Positions 50,539-59,283 of a stretch of 64,000 nt of DNA are shown piece after piece (the first letter of the stretch is position 1; each line of letters begins with the position of its first letter). The position numbers and the translations under genes are program-made. The DNA is from Blautia sp. OF03-15BH (lineage in GTDB: Bacteria; Bacillota; Clostridia; Lachnospirales; Lachnospiraceae), in contig NZ_QSCM01000016.1 of the NCBI RefSeq assembly GCF_003463065.1, positions 6,415 through 70,414 of the forward strand, written 5' to 3'. The notes under the pieces are model-generated. The model saw nothing but the letters and a program-made list of their open reading frames with translations, had not been told where the DNA came from and ran no database searches.

Positions 50539-51682
50539 AAAAGAAATGACTATTCCAAATGTATCTGCGGCAACAGATGCGGAACAGTCACTTTCCAAAT
50601 GTACTGACAATAGTATAGTCAATCAGGATACGGATTTCAAGGGGTACGAGCAATCTTTTGAAGAAATGCAAAGGGAAATACTCAGACAGTTAGACCCTTC
50701 CTATCTGAAAACAGTATCAATGACAACGCTGTATGATACGGTGTTTGAGGTTCAGACACCACTTATCGACGGTCTGCTCCAAAGGGGAACTTACCTTTTC
50801 GTAGGTTCCCCGAAAGTGGGAAAGAGCTTTATGATGGCACAGCTTGCCTATCATATCAGCACAGGCACACCGCTTTGGGAGTATAAGGTGCGTAAGGCAA
50901 CGGTGCTTTATTTTGCCCTTGAAGATGATTACCCACGTTTGCAGAAGCGATTGTTTCAGATGTTCGGTGCAAAGGAGACAGGCAATCTGTATTTCGCAAC
51001 GGAATGTAAAACGGTCAATGGCGGACTGGAAGAACAGATAAGAGGGTTTATGAGGGAACACCCAGACACAGGCTTGATTATCATAGACACCTTAAAGCGT
51101 GTGCGTGAAGCAGGCGGAGCAGATTACAGCTACGCAAGTGATTATGATGTTGTGGCAAGGCTGAAAGCGTTGGCAGACAGTTACAAGGTTTCAATGCTTA
51201 TTGTTCATCATACACGCAAACAAAAATCGGAAGATATATTCGATATGATTTCAGGCACGAATGGTCTGATGGGTGCGGCAGACGGTGCATTTGTTCTCAG
51301 TAAGGACAAGCGTACTTCCAACAATGCCACACTTGATGTTGCTGGCAGAGACCAGCAGGATATGAAAATCCATCTTGTAAGGGACAGCGAGCGATTGGTG
51401 TGGAACTTTGCAAAATCGGAAACGGAGATGTGGAAAGAACCGCCCGAACCTCTGCTTGAGAAGATAGCGGATACGCTCTTTTCGGAAAGTGACAGATGGG
51501 AAGGAACTGCTTCGGAACTTTGCGAAAGGCTTGCGGTGGATATAAAGCCGAATGTACTTTCTTTAAGGCTCAGTATCAACGCAAGCAGGCTGTTTCGTGA
51601 TTACGGTATCCGTTATCAGAACAGCCGCACACACGACGGAAGAAAGGTTTCACTTTGGAAAGAAACCGAGCAGACGGCGTGA
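50528..51682 (+). CDS. RepA-like AAA ATPase (replicative helicase loader type)
   Basis: This 384-residue protein has a RecA/AAA_25 core like plasmid RepA helicases: Walker A FVGSPKVGKSFMMAQ (about 92-106), ALEDDYPRLQKRL, Walker B TGLIIIDTLKRVRE, and MLIVHHTRK with a GTNGLMGAADG loop. The start at 50528 follows AAAGGAG at the proper distance. In mobilizable elements it probably supports autonomous replication of the excised circle. Confidence 0.85.
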   Translation: MENKKEMTIPNVSAATDAEQSLSKCTDNSIVNQDTDFKGYEQSFEEMQREILRQLDPSYLKTVSMTTLYDTVFEVQTPLIDGLLQRGTYLFVGSPKVGKSFMMAQLAYHISTGTPLWEYKVRKATVLYFALEDDYPRLQKRLFQMFGAKETGNLYFATECKTVNGGLEEQIRGFMREHPDTGLIIIDTLKRVREAGGADYSYASDYDVVARLKALADSYKVSMLIVHHTRKQKSEDIFDMISGTNGLMGAADGAFVLSKDKRTSNNATLDVAGRDQQDMKIHLVRDSERLVWNFAKSETEMWKEPPEPLLEKIADTLFSESDRWEGTASELCERLAVDIKPNVLSLRLSINASRLFRDYGIRYQNSRTHDGRKVSLWKETEQTA

Positions 51683-52001
51683 CAAACGGTGTCAAAGGTG
51701 TCAATGTTTTTGAGAGCAGCACGCTGTGAAAAACATTGTCACCATCGTCACACTTTGACACCGGATAAAGTTTAGGGGAGTGTGCAGAGAGTGCCTTTTC
51801 AAAGGCGGCTCTTTGGTCTCGCCTGCTGGCTCGGTCGGTTCGCAGGCGTGTGTGCCACCGGCACACGCTCACCCCTCGGAGAGCCTTCGGAGAACGCAAA
51901 ACCTGTTTACAGGTCGCATTTTTGATGGGTGTACCCGTCAAAAGTGCTTTTGCGTTACTTTTGACAAAAGTAACAAAACCTGAGAATGTTGAAATTTACA
52001 G
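51683..52001 (+). other. Probable oriT region upstream of the relaxase
   Basis: This 319-base gene-free stretch is dense in inverted repeats: GTGTGCCACCGGCACAC (51848-51865), ACCTG/CAGGT (51901-51914), GGGTGTACCC and GTTACTTTTG...CAAAAGTAAC (51954-51974). Position directly upstream of a MobV relaxase and this palindrome fit an origin of transfer. The exact nick site cannot be assigned. Confidence 0.55.
51815..51873 (-). repeat. Copy of the hairpin element also found in the tRNA-Pro remnant
   Basis: The reverse complement runs hairpin (GTGTGCCGGTGGCACAC), ACCGACCGAGCC, GGCGAGACC, the same order as 27245-27298. It lies inside the predicted oriT region. Confidence 0.65.
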
Positions 52002-52016
52002 ATGGGAGATGAAAAA

Positions 52017-53177
52017 ATGCAGAGAACGATAAGTGCAATGGTCGGTAAAGGCTCGGTCAATCACAATAGCCGAAAGTTCCGAGCAGAAAATGTAGACGGA
52101 ACTCGTACTCATCTCAATATCGACTACTGCAATGAAAATATAAAGACAGTTTATCACGAATTGTTTGATGAAGCATTGGAAAGATACAATGCCAAGCAGA
52201 TAAGGTCAGACCGAAAGATAAAAGATTATTATGAAAAAATCCGAAGTTCCAAGCAGGAAAAACCGTTCCACGAAATCATTTTACAGGTGGGCGGTAAGGG
52301 AAATATGAACGCCGATACGGAAAACGGAGAACTGGCAAAGCAGATTTTAGATGAATACTATCAGGGTTTTCAGGAGCGAAATCCACAGCTTCGGGTGTTC
52401 TCGGCTCATCTGCATATGGATGAAGCTACACCACATCTGCACATAGATTTTGTACCTTTTACCACAGGCAGCAAGCGTGGACTTGATACAAGAGTGTCAC
52501 TAAAGCAGGCTCTTGCAACGCAAGGTTTTAAGGGCGGCAGTCGTGGCGATACGGAGTGGTCGCAATGGATACAGTCCGAAAAAGAACAGCTTGCGGCGGT
52601 GATGGAACGTTATGGGATTGAGTGGGAACATTTAGGCACACACGAAAAACATCTTTCTGTTTTGGATTATAAAAAGCAGGAAAGAGAAAAAGAAGTGGCG
52701 GCATTAGGTGCGAAAATCGAGCAGAAACAGATTGAATTTGATGTGTTGTCGGAACGAGTATTGAACTATGATAAGGCAAAAGACGAGCTGTCAAATCTTG
52801 AAATAGAGCTTGATACTGCACCGAAATATCAGTTGCCAGAACCAGAGAAATTTATGACTGCAAAGGCATATAAAACCAAAATGGCAGAGCCGGTTGTAAG
52901 GAAATTGAAGCAACTTGTCAAAACGGTGCTTGCCCGCTGCTTTGAGGGGTGGGACAACTATCATAGGCTGAATACAGCGAATGCACAGTTATACCGCACC
53001 AATCAGCGTTTGGAGAAAGTCAATGAAAGATTGACCGAAGAAAACAAAATCCTAAAAGCAGAAAATAAAGATTACAGCCTGCTCCGTAAGGTTTTTGGTC
53101 GCAAACAGATAGATGATTTGTTGGAGCAGGCAAGAACAGTTAAAGGTCGCAAGCGTGATAATACACGATCACGATAG
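52017..53177 (+). CDS. MobV family relaxase (Pre/Mob)
   Basis: This 386-residue relaxase nicks oriT to start transfer. It has the N-terminal motif SVNHNSRKF...THLNIDYCN (about 13-45) and the metal-binding HLHMDEATPHLHIDFVP (about 137-153). A coiled-coil C-terminus follows (about 225-386). Start at 52017 with GGGAG. It lacks the long tail of plasmid Mob proteins but the catalytic part is complete. Confidence 0.92.
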   Translation: MQRTISAMVGKGSVNHNSRKFRAENVDGTRTHLNIDYCNENIKTVYHELFDEALERYNAKQIRSDRKIKDYYEKIRSSKQEKPFHEIILQVGGKGNMNADTENGELAKQILDEYYQGFQERNPQLRVFSAHLHMDEATPHLHIDFVPFTTGSKRGLDTRVSLKQALATQGFKGGSRGDTEWSQWIQSEKEQLAAVMERYGIEWEHLGTHEKHLSVLDYKKQEREKEVAALGAKIEQKQIEFDVLSERVLNYDKAKDELSNLEIELDTAPKYQLPEPEKFMTAKAYKTKMAEPVVRKLKQLVKTVLARCFEGWDNYHRLNTANAQLYRTNQRLEKVNERLTEENKILKAENKDYSLLRKVFGRKQIDDLLEQARTVKGRKRDNTRSR

Positions 53178-53203
53178 ACAAAAATCACAGGAGGAAAAGG
53201 AAA

Positions 53204-53581
53204 ATGACAAAGACAATTTTTGAAGAAATGGGCGGAACTTATAGACAGGTGGGTGATTATTTATTGCCGAACATCACAGTACCAGCCGAAGAAGAAATAG
53301 AGCCGATTGGTTTATGGGGGAAACGACATGCAAGGCATTTAAAGGAACACTATAAAGTGTTATATATGAACCTGCTGACAAGCGGAAAGCTGCATAGTTA
53401 TCTTGCAGAAGTCGATAAGCAAGCAGAGGATATGTTTCTTCGACTGGTAAAGGAATATGCCGACAGACAAGATGTGACGGAACAATTAAAGAAAGATAAT
53501 CCCTACGAATGGATTGGAAGAATGAATAATATTCAGGCTTGTGTGAGGGAAGTTGTAGGAACGGAGTTGATTTACACATAA
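53204..53581 (+). CDS. TnpV family transposon-encoded protein
   Basis: This 125-residue protein matches TnpV, found in clostridial mobilizable elements such as the Tn4451 group: GGTYRQVGDYLLPNITVP at the start, WGKRHARHLKEH and the end NPYEWIGRMNNIQACVREVV. The function is unknown. An AGGAGGAAAAGG site is present. Confidence 0.88.
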   Translation: MTKTIFEEMGGTYRQVGDYLLPNITVPAEEEIEPIGLWGKRHARHLKEHYKVLYMNLLTSGKLHSYLAEVDKQAEDMFLRLVKEYADRQDVTEQLKKDNPYEWIGRMNNIQACVREVVGTELIYT

Positions 53582-53726
53582 GCGTTTTACGGTATGGTGC
53601 TCCTGCGTTTGCTGGAGTGCTGTGGTTGTGGTTGTAAAGAGGTTGTGAAAGATTGAATTTCGTAATGGTTGGATGTATAATTAGGAAGTGAAAATTTTAA
53701 TTTGCACTTCCATAAGGTGAAATGTA

Positions 53727-53755
53727 TTGACACAAAAAATACAGTATGATAGTAT
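53727..53755 (+). promoter_or_regulatory. Promoter of the first ABC-F gene
   Basis: TTGACA (53727-53732), 17 bases, TAGTAT (53750-53755). The region AATAC...GTATT around the -10 is an inverted repeat. The same promoter is found at the second copy (61406-61433, 16-base spacer). Confidence 0.55.
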
Positions 53756-53868
53756 TGCCATTAGAAGAAAGAAAGGCACATTTTGTGTAAGGTGAGGAAA
53801 TGATTAATAGATAATTTGATTTAAGTAAGACACATATAGTTATTGAGCCTGTAGAGAATAGGTTTGTT

Positions 53869-54000
53869 TTGTGTACGCTTAAGTTGGATTATCGCAAGAG
53901 GCATTTCCTTTGTTTTCCTTTTGGAAAAGAAATAAGGGTCTATTTAGCGAGTCTATTTTTGCGTATGCAAAAAAGACTCGTTTTTGTGTGTTCAAAATAA
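53869..54000 (+). CDS. Leader peptide of the first ABC-F gene
   Basis: A 43-codon frame from TTG with LKLDYRKRHFLCFPFGK near its start spans the attenuator. The same frame is preserved before the second copy. Its conservation and overlap with the terminator suggest translation-controlled attenuation, as for tet(M)-type and other ribosome-protection genes. The precise start codon is uncertain. Confidence 0.5.
   Translation: MCTLKLDYRKRHFLCFPFGKEIRVYLASLFLRMQKRLVFVCSK
53947..53986 (+). terminator. Attenuator hairpin before the first ABC-F gene
   Basis: CGAGTCTATTTTTGC pairs with GCAAAAAAGACTCG, then TTTTTG. Positioned about 50 bases before the ABC-F start codon, it would stop transcription unless a stalled ribosome on the leader frame prevents folding. 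Confidence 0.75.
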
Positions 54001-54034
54001 TAATTGGCTCAGACTTCGAAAAGGAGAAACTTTA

Positions 54035-55579
54035 ATGTTGCAGATAAAAAAATTAAATTTAACACATAAAAAAGACCTGAGAATAATTCTTAATGATTTC
54101 AACCTTGTGCTAAATGATGGAGATAAGGCAGTTATTATTGGAGAAGAGGGAAATGGGAAATCGACATTAATGAAGTGGATATACAATCCGTCGCTTGTAG
54201 AAAACTATATAGAAGCAGATGGGGAAAGGATAATGGGACACGAACGTCTTGGTTATCTTCCGCAGGAGATGCTCGATGAAGATAAGGAAAAAACAATATA
54301 CGAATATTTTTCTGAAGAGGAAATATTCTGGGAGAAAACGCCTAAAGAATTGTCTGTTATTGCGGGAAAATTTGGAATGAAAAATGATTTTTTCTACAGT
54401 AACCAGACAATGGGTAGTCTTTCAGGAGGCGAAAAAGTCAAGACACAACTTATGAGGCTTTTCATTCGCGATGTTTCTGTGCTGTTGTTGGACGAACCTT
54501 CCAATGACATCGACATTGCGACGCTTACATTACTGGAAAAAATCATAAATGACTGGAAGCACATTGTGCTTTTTATTTCACACGATGAAACGCTGATAGA
54601 GCGTACTGCCAACATGGTGATACATATCGAGCAGATTATACGAAAAACAAAGGCGAGATATACCGTGGCAAAGCTTCCCTATAGACGCTATGTGGAAGAA
54701 CGGCTTCATAAATTTGAAATCCAAAAACAGCGGGCACTGAGTGACCGTAGGGAGAAAAAGATTCGCGATGAAAAATATCAAAGAGTTATGCAGAGTGTAC
54801 AAGGTGCATTAAGAAGTTGTACCAGACAAGCACCGTCTGTTGCCAAAAACTTAAAGGACAAAATGCATACGGTTAAGGCAATGGAACGAAGATTTGAAAA
54901 AGAAGATGAAAATATGACTCAGATGCCGGAACAGGAAGAAGCAATCTTTGTCAAATTAGGGGATGAAAACTCACACATTCCCGCAGGAAAAACGGTCATA
55001 GAATATGAACTTTCAAAGCTTGTGACTCCGGATGGCAAAAGAATTTTAGCAGAAGGAATTCATTTAAAAATAAAAGGTTCAGAAAAAATCTGTATGATAG
55101 GAGCCAACGGGGCAGGAAAAACGACTCTTCTAAAAAAGATAGCGGAAGAACTCCTAAATCGGAATGACATTAAAGCAGAATATATGCCTCAAACTTATGA
55201 AGACCTGCTGGATTTGGATGTTACACCGGTTGATTACCTTGATAAAACAGGAGATAAAGAAGAGCGTACAAGAATTAGAACATACCTTGGTTCACTTAAA
55301 TACACACCAGATGAAATGGAGCATCCGATTCGGGAGTTATCAGGCGGACAAAAGGCGAAAGTGCTTCTCTTGAGGATGAGCTTAAGTGGTGCAAATGTTC
55401 TTATTCTGGATGAACCGACAAGAAATTTTTCACCATTGTCCGGTCCGGTAATAAGAAAAATGCTCCGAGAATTTCCGGGGGCTGTCATTAGCATTTCTCA
55501 CGATAGAAAGTATATTGAAGAGGTGTGCGATAAAATATATCAGCTAAATCCTAATGGATTACAGCTAATTGGTGATTGA
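54035..55579 (+). CDS. ABC-F ATPase, ribosomal protection type (copy 1)
   Basis: This 514-residue protein has two ABC domains and no membrane segments. Domain 1: Walker A IIGEEGNGKST, signature GSLSGGEKV, Walker B LLLDEPSNDID. Domain 2: IGANGAGKTT, RELSGGQKAK, LILDEPTRNFS. A charged linker (about 220-310) lies between, as in antibiotic-resistance ABC-F proteins that displace drugs from the ribosome. The attenuator leader and mobile location support a resistance role. The subclass is not assigned; substrate drugs are unknown. A second copy at 61711 is about 91% identical. Confidence 0.88.
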   Translation: MLQIKKLNLTHKKDLRIILNDFNLVLNDGDKAVIIGEEGNGKSTLMKWIYNPSLVENYIEADGERIMGHERLGYLPQEMLDEDKEKTIYEYFSEEEIFWEKTPKELSVIAGKFGMKNDFFYSNQTMGSLSGGEKVKTQLMRLFIRDVSVLLLDEPSNDIDIATLTLLEKIINDWKHIVLFISHDETLIERTANMVIHIEQIIRKTKARYTVAKLPYRRYVEERLHKFEIQKQRALSDRREKKIRDEKYQRVMQSVQGALRSCTRQAPSVAKNLKDKMHTVKAMERRFEKEDENMTQMPEQEEAIFVKLGDENSHIPAGKTVIEYELSKLVTPDGKRILAEGIHLKIKGSEKICMIGANGAGKTTLLKKIAEELLNRNDIKAEYMPQTYEDLLDLDVTPVDYLDKTGDKEERTRIRTYLGSLKYTPDEMEHPIRELSGGQKAKVLLLRMSLSGANVLILDEPTRNFSPLSGPVIRKMLREFPGAVISISHDRKYIEEVCDKIYQLNPNGLQLIGD

Positions 55580-55663
55580 TAACAAAAAGGATGAAAGACT
55601 GACAAATTTCAGGCTTTTAGTGAGTTGGAAAGCATACAAAGATTTGAATTTGGAGGATAGATT

Positions 55664-56161
55664 ATGGTACGTACAGAAGATGCATGTGAAATTATAAAAT
55701 ATGCTTTGCAAAACGAAATTAAAGTATATTTAGATGGCGGATGGGGTGTTGATGCACTTCTTAAAAGAGAATCAAGAATACACAATGATATTGATTTGTT
55801 TGTTGAACTGAAACATTATCATGATTATATTTATGTGATTAAGCAGCATGGATTTGAGGAAGTAAATACTGATTATACAACGGATGGTCATACTGTCTGG
55901 AAAGATGATAAACAAAGAATCATTGATTTACATTGTTTTGAATTTACAGATGACGGAATTGTTTATGAGGGAGATATATTTCCATCAAAAACTTTTTCCG
56001 GTATTGGAAAAGTTGGAGATATAACTGTTTCTTGTATTGAACCATTGAGTCAGGTAATGCTTCATTTGGGATATGAACACGATAAAAATGATGTGCATGA
56101 TGTGATGCTGTTGTGTGAAACATTTCAAATAGCAATACCAGATGAATATAAGGAAAAGTAA
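55664..56161 (+). CDS. Nucleotidyltransferase, lincosamide (Lnu)-like
   Basis: This 165-residue protein has the nucleotidyltransferase core VYLDGGWGVDALLKRESRIHNDIDLFV (about 17-43) with the GGWGVD and HxDIDxF pattern of lincosamide adenylyltransferases of the LnuA/C size class. It would inactivate lincosamides by adenylation; sequence similarity beyond the core cannot be judged here. Together with the ABC-F gene it forms probable resistance cargo, just inside attR. Confidence 0.7.
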   Translation: MVRTEDACEIIKYALQNEIKVYLDGGWGVDALLKRESRIHNDIDLFVELKHYHDYIYVIKQHGFEEVNTDYTTDGHTVWKDDKQRIIDLHCFEFTDDGIVYEGDIFPSKTFSGIGKVGDITVSCIEPLSQVMLHLGYEHDKNDVHDVMLLCETFQIAIPDEYKEK

Positions 56162-56379
56162 AATTTCAGTTTTGTGTTGAATCTCTAAGCAAAATAGCTT
56201 ATAATTTGACATGCTACATATAGTTATTATCCACAGTTATCGAGTAGGTGTTATCAATGCCGATAACAAAATGATAACATTAGCTCGTATAGGCAGGATA
56301 ATATGGATATATCAAATAATCAAAAGAACGAGAAACATTACAGAGAATAATTCCTAAACAAAAAGCGTTAGTCTTTGTA

Positions 56380-56391
56380 GAGTTTGAATAA
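56380..56391. repeat. attR of the guaA element
   Basis: GAGTTTGAATAA, identical to the guaA end at 47650-47661. The bases that follow (GAAATTTAAAAC, then a terminator) are presumably the original sequence downstream of guaA. Confidence 0.85.
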
Positions 56392-56407
56392 GAAATTTAA
56401 AACATTT

Positions 56408-56456
56408 AGAGACCGGAAAGCCTTGAAAACAGGGCATTTCCGGTCTCTTCGTTTTT
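56408..56456 (+). terminator. Displaced guaA terminator
   Basis: AGAGACCGGAAA pairs with TTTCCGGTCTCT, followed by TCGTTTTTGG. It was probably the guaA terminator before insertion of the element. Confidence 0.75.
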
Positions 56457-56551
56457 GGTGTGGTTCTATTCTGGTTCTGTTATTAGGTAGAATGGTGCAA
56501 TTTTTACATGAGAGAATATTATTTTGTAAAAGCATAGTAATAATTAAAAAA

Positions 56552-56740
56552 TCAGAAGGAAAGGTGACTCTGTGCATAGATATATTGGATTACAGATTGT
56601 TTTGGAATTTTCCAATCTTTTCCTTCTTTATAAGCCTTGATTTTACCAGAGCGAACGATTCGATAAGCTTGTGTACTTCCGATTTTTAAAAGTTCGGATA
56701 AGTCATTGATTGTGAGAATATCATCATACTGTTCAAGCAT
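56552..56740 (-). CDS. Small helix-turn-helix (excisionase/MerR-like) protein
   Basis: This 62-residue protein is an HTH_17-type DNA-binding protein (DILTINDLSELLKIGSTQAYRIVRSGKIKAYKEGKDWKIP, about 7-46). It overlaps the upstream relaxase gene by 8 bases. No integrase lies nearby, so it may regulate or help the relaxase rather than excision. Confidence 0.8.
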   Translation of the reverse strand: MLEQYDDILTINDLSELLKIGSTQAYRIVRSGKIKAYKEGKDWKIPKQSVIQYIYAQSHLSF

Positions 56741-57224
56741 TTTTATGTATCTCCTTTAGAATGATAGAACATTTCTTTGCAAAGCGAATAATCTTTTTGA
56801 TATGGGATGCCCAGTTTGAGTCAATAAGAAATGGTTGAGATGGAATATGACCTGTTGTTGAGACTACAAAATGGGCATGAAAAGAGGATTGATCTTCATG
56901 AATAGCATAGCAGGTGGGATAATATTTACCAATCATAAGTGCAAGATTATCAATAAAGGAAATAATGAAATCAAGGCGGTAGGTTGTATCAAAAGTTATC
57001 CAGAAATGCTGAAGTTTTTGCTGACAGGGAGTCTTTGAATAAAATGTAGATAAGTTAGCACGAAGGGTTTCAAATTTATGAATGATGTTTTCCTCTGTGG
57101 GAGGCCAGATACCATAGCAGAATAGAGGACAAGTATGATTATGTGTAATATAATGAATGGCATTGTAAATGGCGTCATCATTATTATAAGCGGCATCTTT
57201 AATGATAAAGTTTGCAGAAATCAA
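56733..57224 (-). CDS. Miniature relaxase-like HUH protein
   Basis: This 163-residue protein resembles only the catalytic N-terminal part of MobA/VirD2-type relaxases (PF03432-like): an early segment of KDAAYNNDDAIYNAIHYI type, QQKLQHFWITFD (about 68-79) and the metal-binding CYAIHEDQSSFHAHFVVSTTG (His-x-His). Full relaxases are 300-600 residues. It starts at TTG with AAGGAG 10 bases upstream and overlaps the ribbon-helix-helix gene by 26 bases. It may be a minimal mobilisation or rolling-circle replication enzyme. Confidence 0.65.
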   Translation of the reverse strand: MISANFIIKDAAYNNDDAIYNAIHYITHNHTCPLFCYGIWPPTEENIIHKFETLRANLSTFYSKTPCQQKLQHFWITFDTTYRLDFIISFIDNLALMIGKYYPTCYAIHEDQSSFHAHFVVSTTGHIPSQPFLIDSNWASHIKKIIRFAKKCSIILKEIHKNA

Positions 57225-57525
57225 AGTTATCTAACTCCTTTCTGATTTTTTCTTTTGTGGAATCGGGGATGTTTGGATCAAGGCTTATAATATTGTAAAT
57301 TTTATTTTTGGCAATGGTGTAGGATAATGTATTAGAAAAATTGCCATATGACATATATACTTGGTTTTCCTGTAAACTTATATAGGTCTCGATAGCACTG
57401 AGGATAAAATTTGAAACGGGAATATGGTTCTTTTCGGAAATTCTCTCGATTTTGGCTTTAAATTTAGGATAACAACGAGTTTTAAGTTCAGCAGATTTTG
57501 TTTTATTAGTTTTAGTTTTTGACAT
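57199..57525 (-). CDS. Ribbon-helix-helix-like (MobC-type) protein
   Basis: This 108-residue protein has a basic N-terminus and a KTRCYPKFKAKIERISEKNHIPVSNFILSAIETYI segment (about 15-49) typical of relaxosome ribbon-helix-helix proteins. It is first of the three-gene minus-strand operon, with AAAGGAG before the ATG. It likely binds an oriT-like site in the AT-rich region just upstream. Confidence 0.65.
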   Translation of the reverse strand: MSKTKTNKTKSAELKTRCYPKFKAKIERISEKNHIPVSNFILSAIETYISLQENQVYMSYGNFSNTLSYTIAKNKIYNIISLDPNIPDSTKEKIRKELDNFDFCKLYH

Positions 57526-57539
57526 GATATAATCTCCTT

Positions 57540-57998
57540 TCGTATAGCTAGTTTTATTTTTAATGTATTACTAATTGTAAAAATAAAATGTAATATGATT
57601 TAATATTGTATATTATACTATATAATTATAATAAATATCTATATATTATATATGTATACTCTATATATAATATATAGATACATTATATATAATATATAGT
57701 ATCAGCAGGTAACCGCGGGATATGGCCCAGAAATGACGATACTTCTGAAAGCACCAGATAACGGTACTTTACGGGAGAGTACGTTTGCTTTTGTGCCACA
57801 ACCCCTTTTGGTTATCCTCGGTAACTTTGTTCAATAATATGTTAGTAAGTTGTAATTTTTTAAAGCATGGATTGTTAAATAAGAGTGGTGAGTGTTATAT
57901 AATGATTGATTTTAAATTGTTATTGTAGTATGTAGATTGGCGGTGCTTTTGAGTGCTGCCTGTTTTTTTGACTTTAAGTAGAAAGGCATAGGATAAAT
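57540..57998. other. AT-rich palindromic region, possible origin (oriT/oriV)
   Basis: This 459-base gene-free region has an extremely AT-rich part (about 57590-57700) with a direct repeat of TATATATAATATATAG (near 57662 and 57684), each copy near-palindromic. A GC-richer part follows with AACCGCGGGATATGGCCC and TTTTGGTTATCC. Next to a relaxase operon this fits an origin of transfer or replication. No nick site was identified. Confidence 0.4.
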
Positions 57999-58298
57999 AT
58001 GGAAAGATCGAGAACAAATAAAGGTATAATAGAAAAACTATGGAATGGAGAATTGTATGCGGCAGAGCTGTGTAAACCGCAAGATGAAAATTATGAAAAT
58101 GAGATCAAAAGGTTAGAAACTGTACATAGAAAACTATTGGCATTATTTGAGGAAGACAAAAGGAACAGTGAACTTTTGGAAGAATATGAAGAGCATCTTA
58201 CTGGACTGGCTGAAATGGAAAATAAGGAAGCCTTCAAATGTGGTTTTAGCATTGCAGTTAATATGATTTTGGAGGCACTAGGGAACAAAGGGATATGA
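57999..58298 (+). CDS. Small hypothetical helical protein (DUF6809-like)
   Basis: This 99-residue protein has two helical parts (IIEKLWNGELYAAE; NENEIKRLETVHRKLLALFEED-type heptads) and a C-terminal CGFSIAVNMILEAL. The pattern is frequent in small proteins on clostridial mobile elements (DUF6809-like, tentative). Its function is unknown. Confidence 0.65.
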   Translation: MERSRTNKGIIEKLWNGELYAAELCKPQDENYENEIKRLETVHRKLLALFEEDKRNSELLEEYEEHLTGLAEMENKEAFKCGFSIAVNMILEALGNKGI

Positions 58299-58329
58299 TA
58301 AAACCGGATAGAAAAACTATCCGGCATTT

Positions 58330-58650
58330 TTATTTTATATATGAAATAGCTGATTTCAATATGTCATTCGCTGCTATTCTTTGAGTAGGAGATAATGTAC
58401 TTATCAGAAGGTCTAATTCGTCAGAAGGTGAAGAGGCTTCTCTCTGAGGGCCAAAAAGGATATAATCAGCAGACAGTTCCAGCGTTTCAGAAACAGCTAT
58501 CAACATTTTTAAAGACATTGCTTTTGAACCACGCTCTATCTCATATATATAATGAGGCGAAACCTCAAGTTTTTCTGCTAGAGATTCTTGAGTGTAATTT
58601 TGTTTTTTTCTTGATTGTTTAATTCTATTTCCAATAGCTATTAAATTCAT
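58330..58650 (-). CDS. XRE family HTH regulator
   Basis: This 106-residue protein has a clear helix-turn-helix (IGNRIKQSRKKQNYTQESLAEKLEVSPHYIYEIERG, about 5-40). Start at 58650 (MNLIAIGNR) with GGAGGG 10 bases upstream; a GTG at 58659 is too close to the site. Several GCTAT/ATAGC motifs in its upstream region (58700-58755) may be operators shared with the divergent small genes. Confidence 0.85.
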   Translation of the reverse strand: MNLIAIGNRIKQSRKKQNYTQESLAEKLEVSPHYIYEIERGSKAMSLKMLIAVSETLELSADYILFGPQREASSPSDELDLLISTLSPTQRIAANDILKSAISYIK

Positions 58651-58855
58651 ATTTTGCACCCTCCAATCTATAATTTATAGGGAAAAGATACAAAAAAGAA
58701 CTAGCTATTAGCTATAAAATAGTATATAATATAGCCAATAGCAATAGAATAAGAAAAGGGGTGAAAGCAAAATAATATCTGAAAACAATGTAATTATACA
58801 CAGTATTTAGAGTAATTTGTTAATGCCTAAGAGGGATTGATAAGGAGGAAAAGAT

Positions 58856-59014
58856 ATGACCGGAGCAAAGAAAGAACCTCATTTTGTTGTGTATATGTGT
58901 ACCTATTGTGGTAATAGAACAACAAGAAACATAAAGATGGGACACCCTCAACCTGGGCGTTGTTCGAGCAAAAATGGTGGACCGCATCATTGGATAAAAG
59001 ATAGGACATATTAA
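58856..59014 (+). CDS. Small zinc-ribbon-like protein (52 residues)
   Basis: A 52-codon frame follows an ideal AAGGAGG (TAAGGAGGAAAAGAT). It has MCTYCGNRTTRNIKMGHPQP and a third Cys plus paired His further on (RCSSKNGGPHHW), resembling short zinc-binding proteins. Its role is unknown. It is followed 17 bases later by another small gene. Confidence 0.65.
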   Translation: MTGAKKEPHFVVYMCTYCGNRTTRNIKMGHPQPGRCSSKNGGPHHWIKDRTY

Positions 59015-59031
59015 AATGGAGGTATTAAAAG

Positions 59032-59283
59032 ATGGATTTTATAGAGATGCTAGTAGGTGGGATATTGCAAGCACTCTTATCAAAGTCGGAAAAGGCTCAA
59101 GAAATTATAGGGAAAACGCAAGAGGGATTAGAAAAATATGAATCAAAAGTAAGTGGACTGGATGATGAAAGATTAGTCCACACATGGCAAGATTCCACTG
59201 ATATAGTGAAAAAGACAGCATGTTTAAATGAAATGAAAAATCGGGGAATGACAGCGGAAGATTTTGAAAGATATAAACGATGA
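59032..59283 (+). CDS. Small hypothetical protein
   Basis: This 83-residue protein has an N-terminal amphipathic/hydrophobic helix (DFIEMLVGGILQALLSK), a central acidic helix and a C-terminal NRGMTAEDFERYKR motif. GGAGG precedes it. The family is not recognised; it is probably cotranscribed with the zinc-ribbon-like gene. Confidence 0.6.
   Translation: MDFIEMLVGGILQALLSKSEKAQEIIGKTQEGLEKYESKVSGLDDERLVHTWQDSTDIVKKTACLNEMKNRGMTAEDFERYKR

Larger units (their letters stand above)
47662..56391 (+). mobile_element. Integrative mobilizable element inserted at guaA (about 8.7 kb)
   Basis: Bounded by the 12-bp repeats at 47650 and 56380. Next to each boundary lie copies of TGATAACA (about 47720-47740; 56250-56290), likely integrase arm sites. 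Gene order: XRE repressor (minus strand), excisionase, tyrosine integrase, MobC-like protein, RepA-like ATPase, oriT region, MobV relaxase, TnpV, then ABC-F and nucleotidyltransferase cargo. There are no type IV secretion genes, so it needs a helper for transfer. The original guaA terminator now lies outside attR at 56408. Confidence 0.85.
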
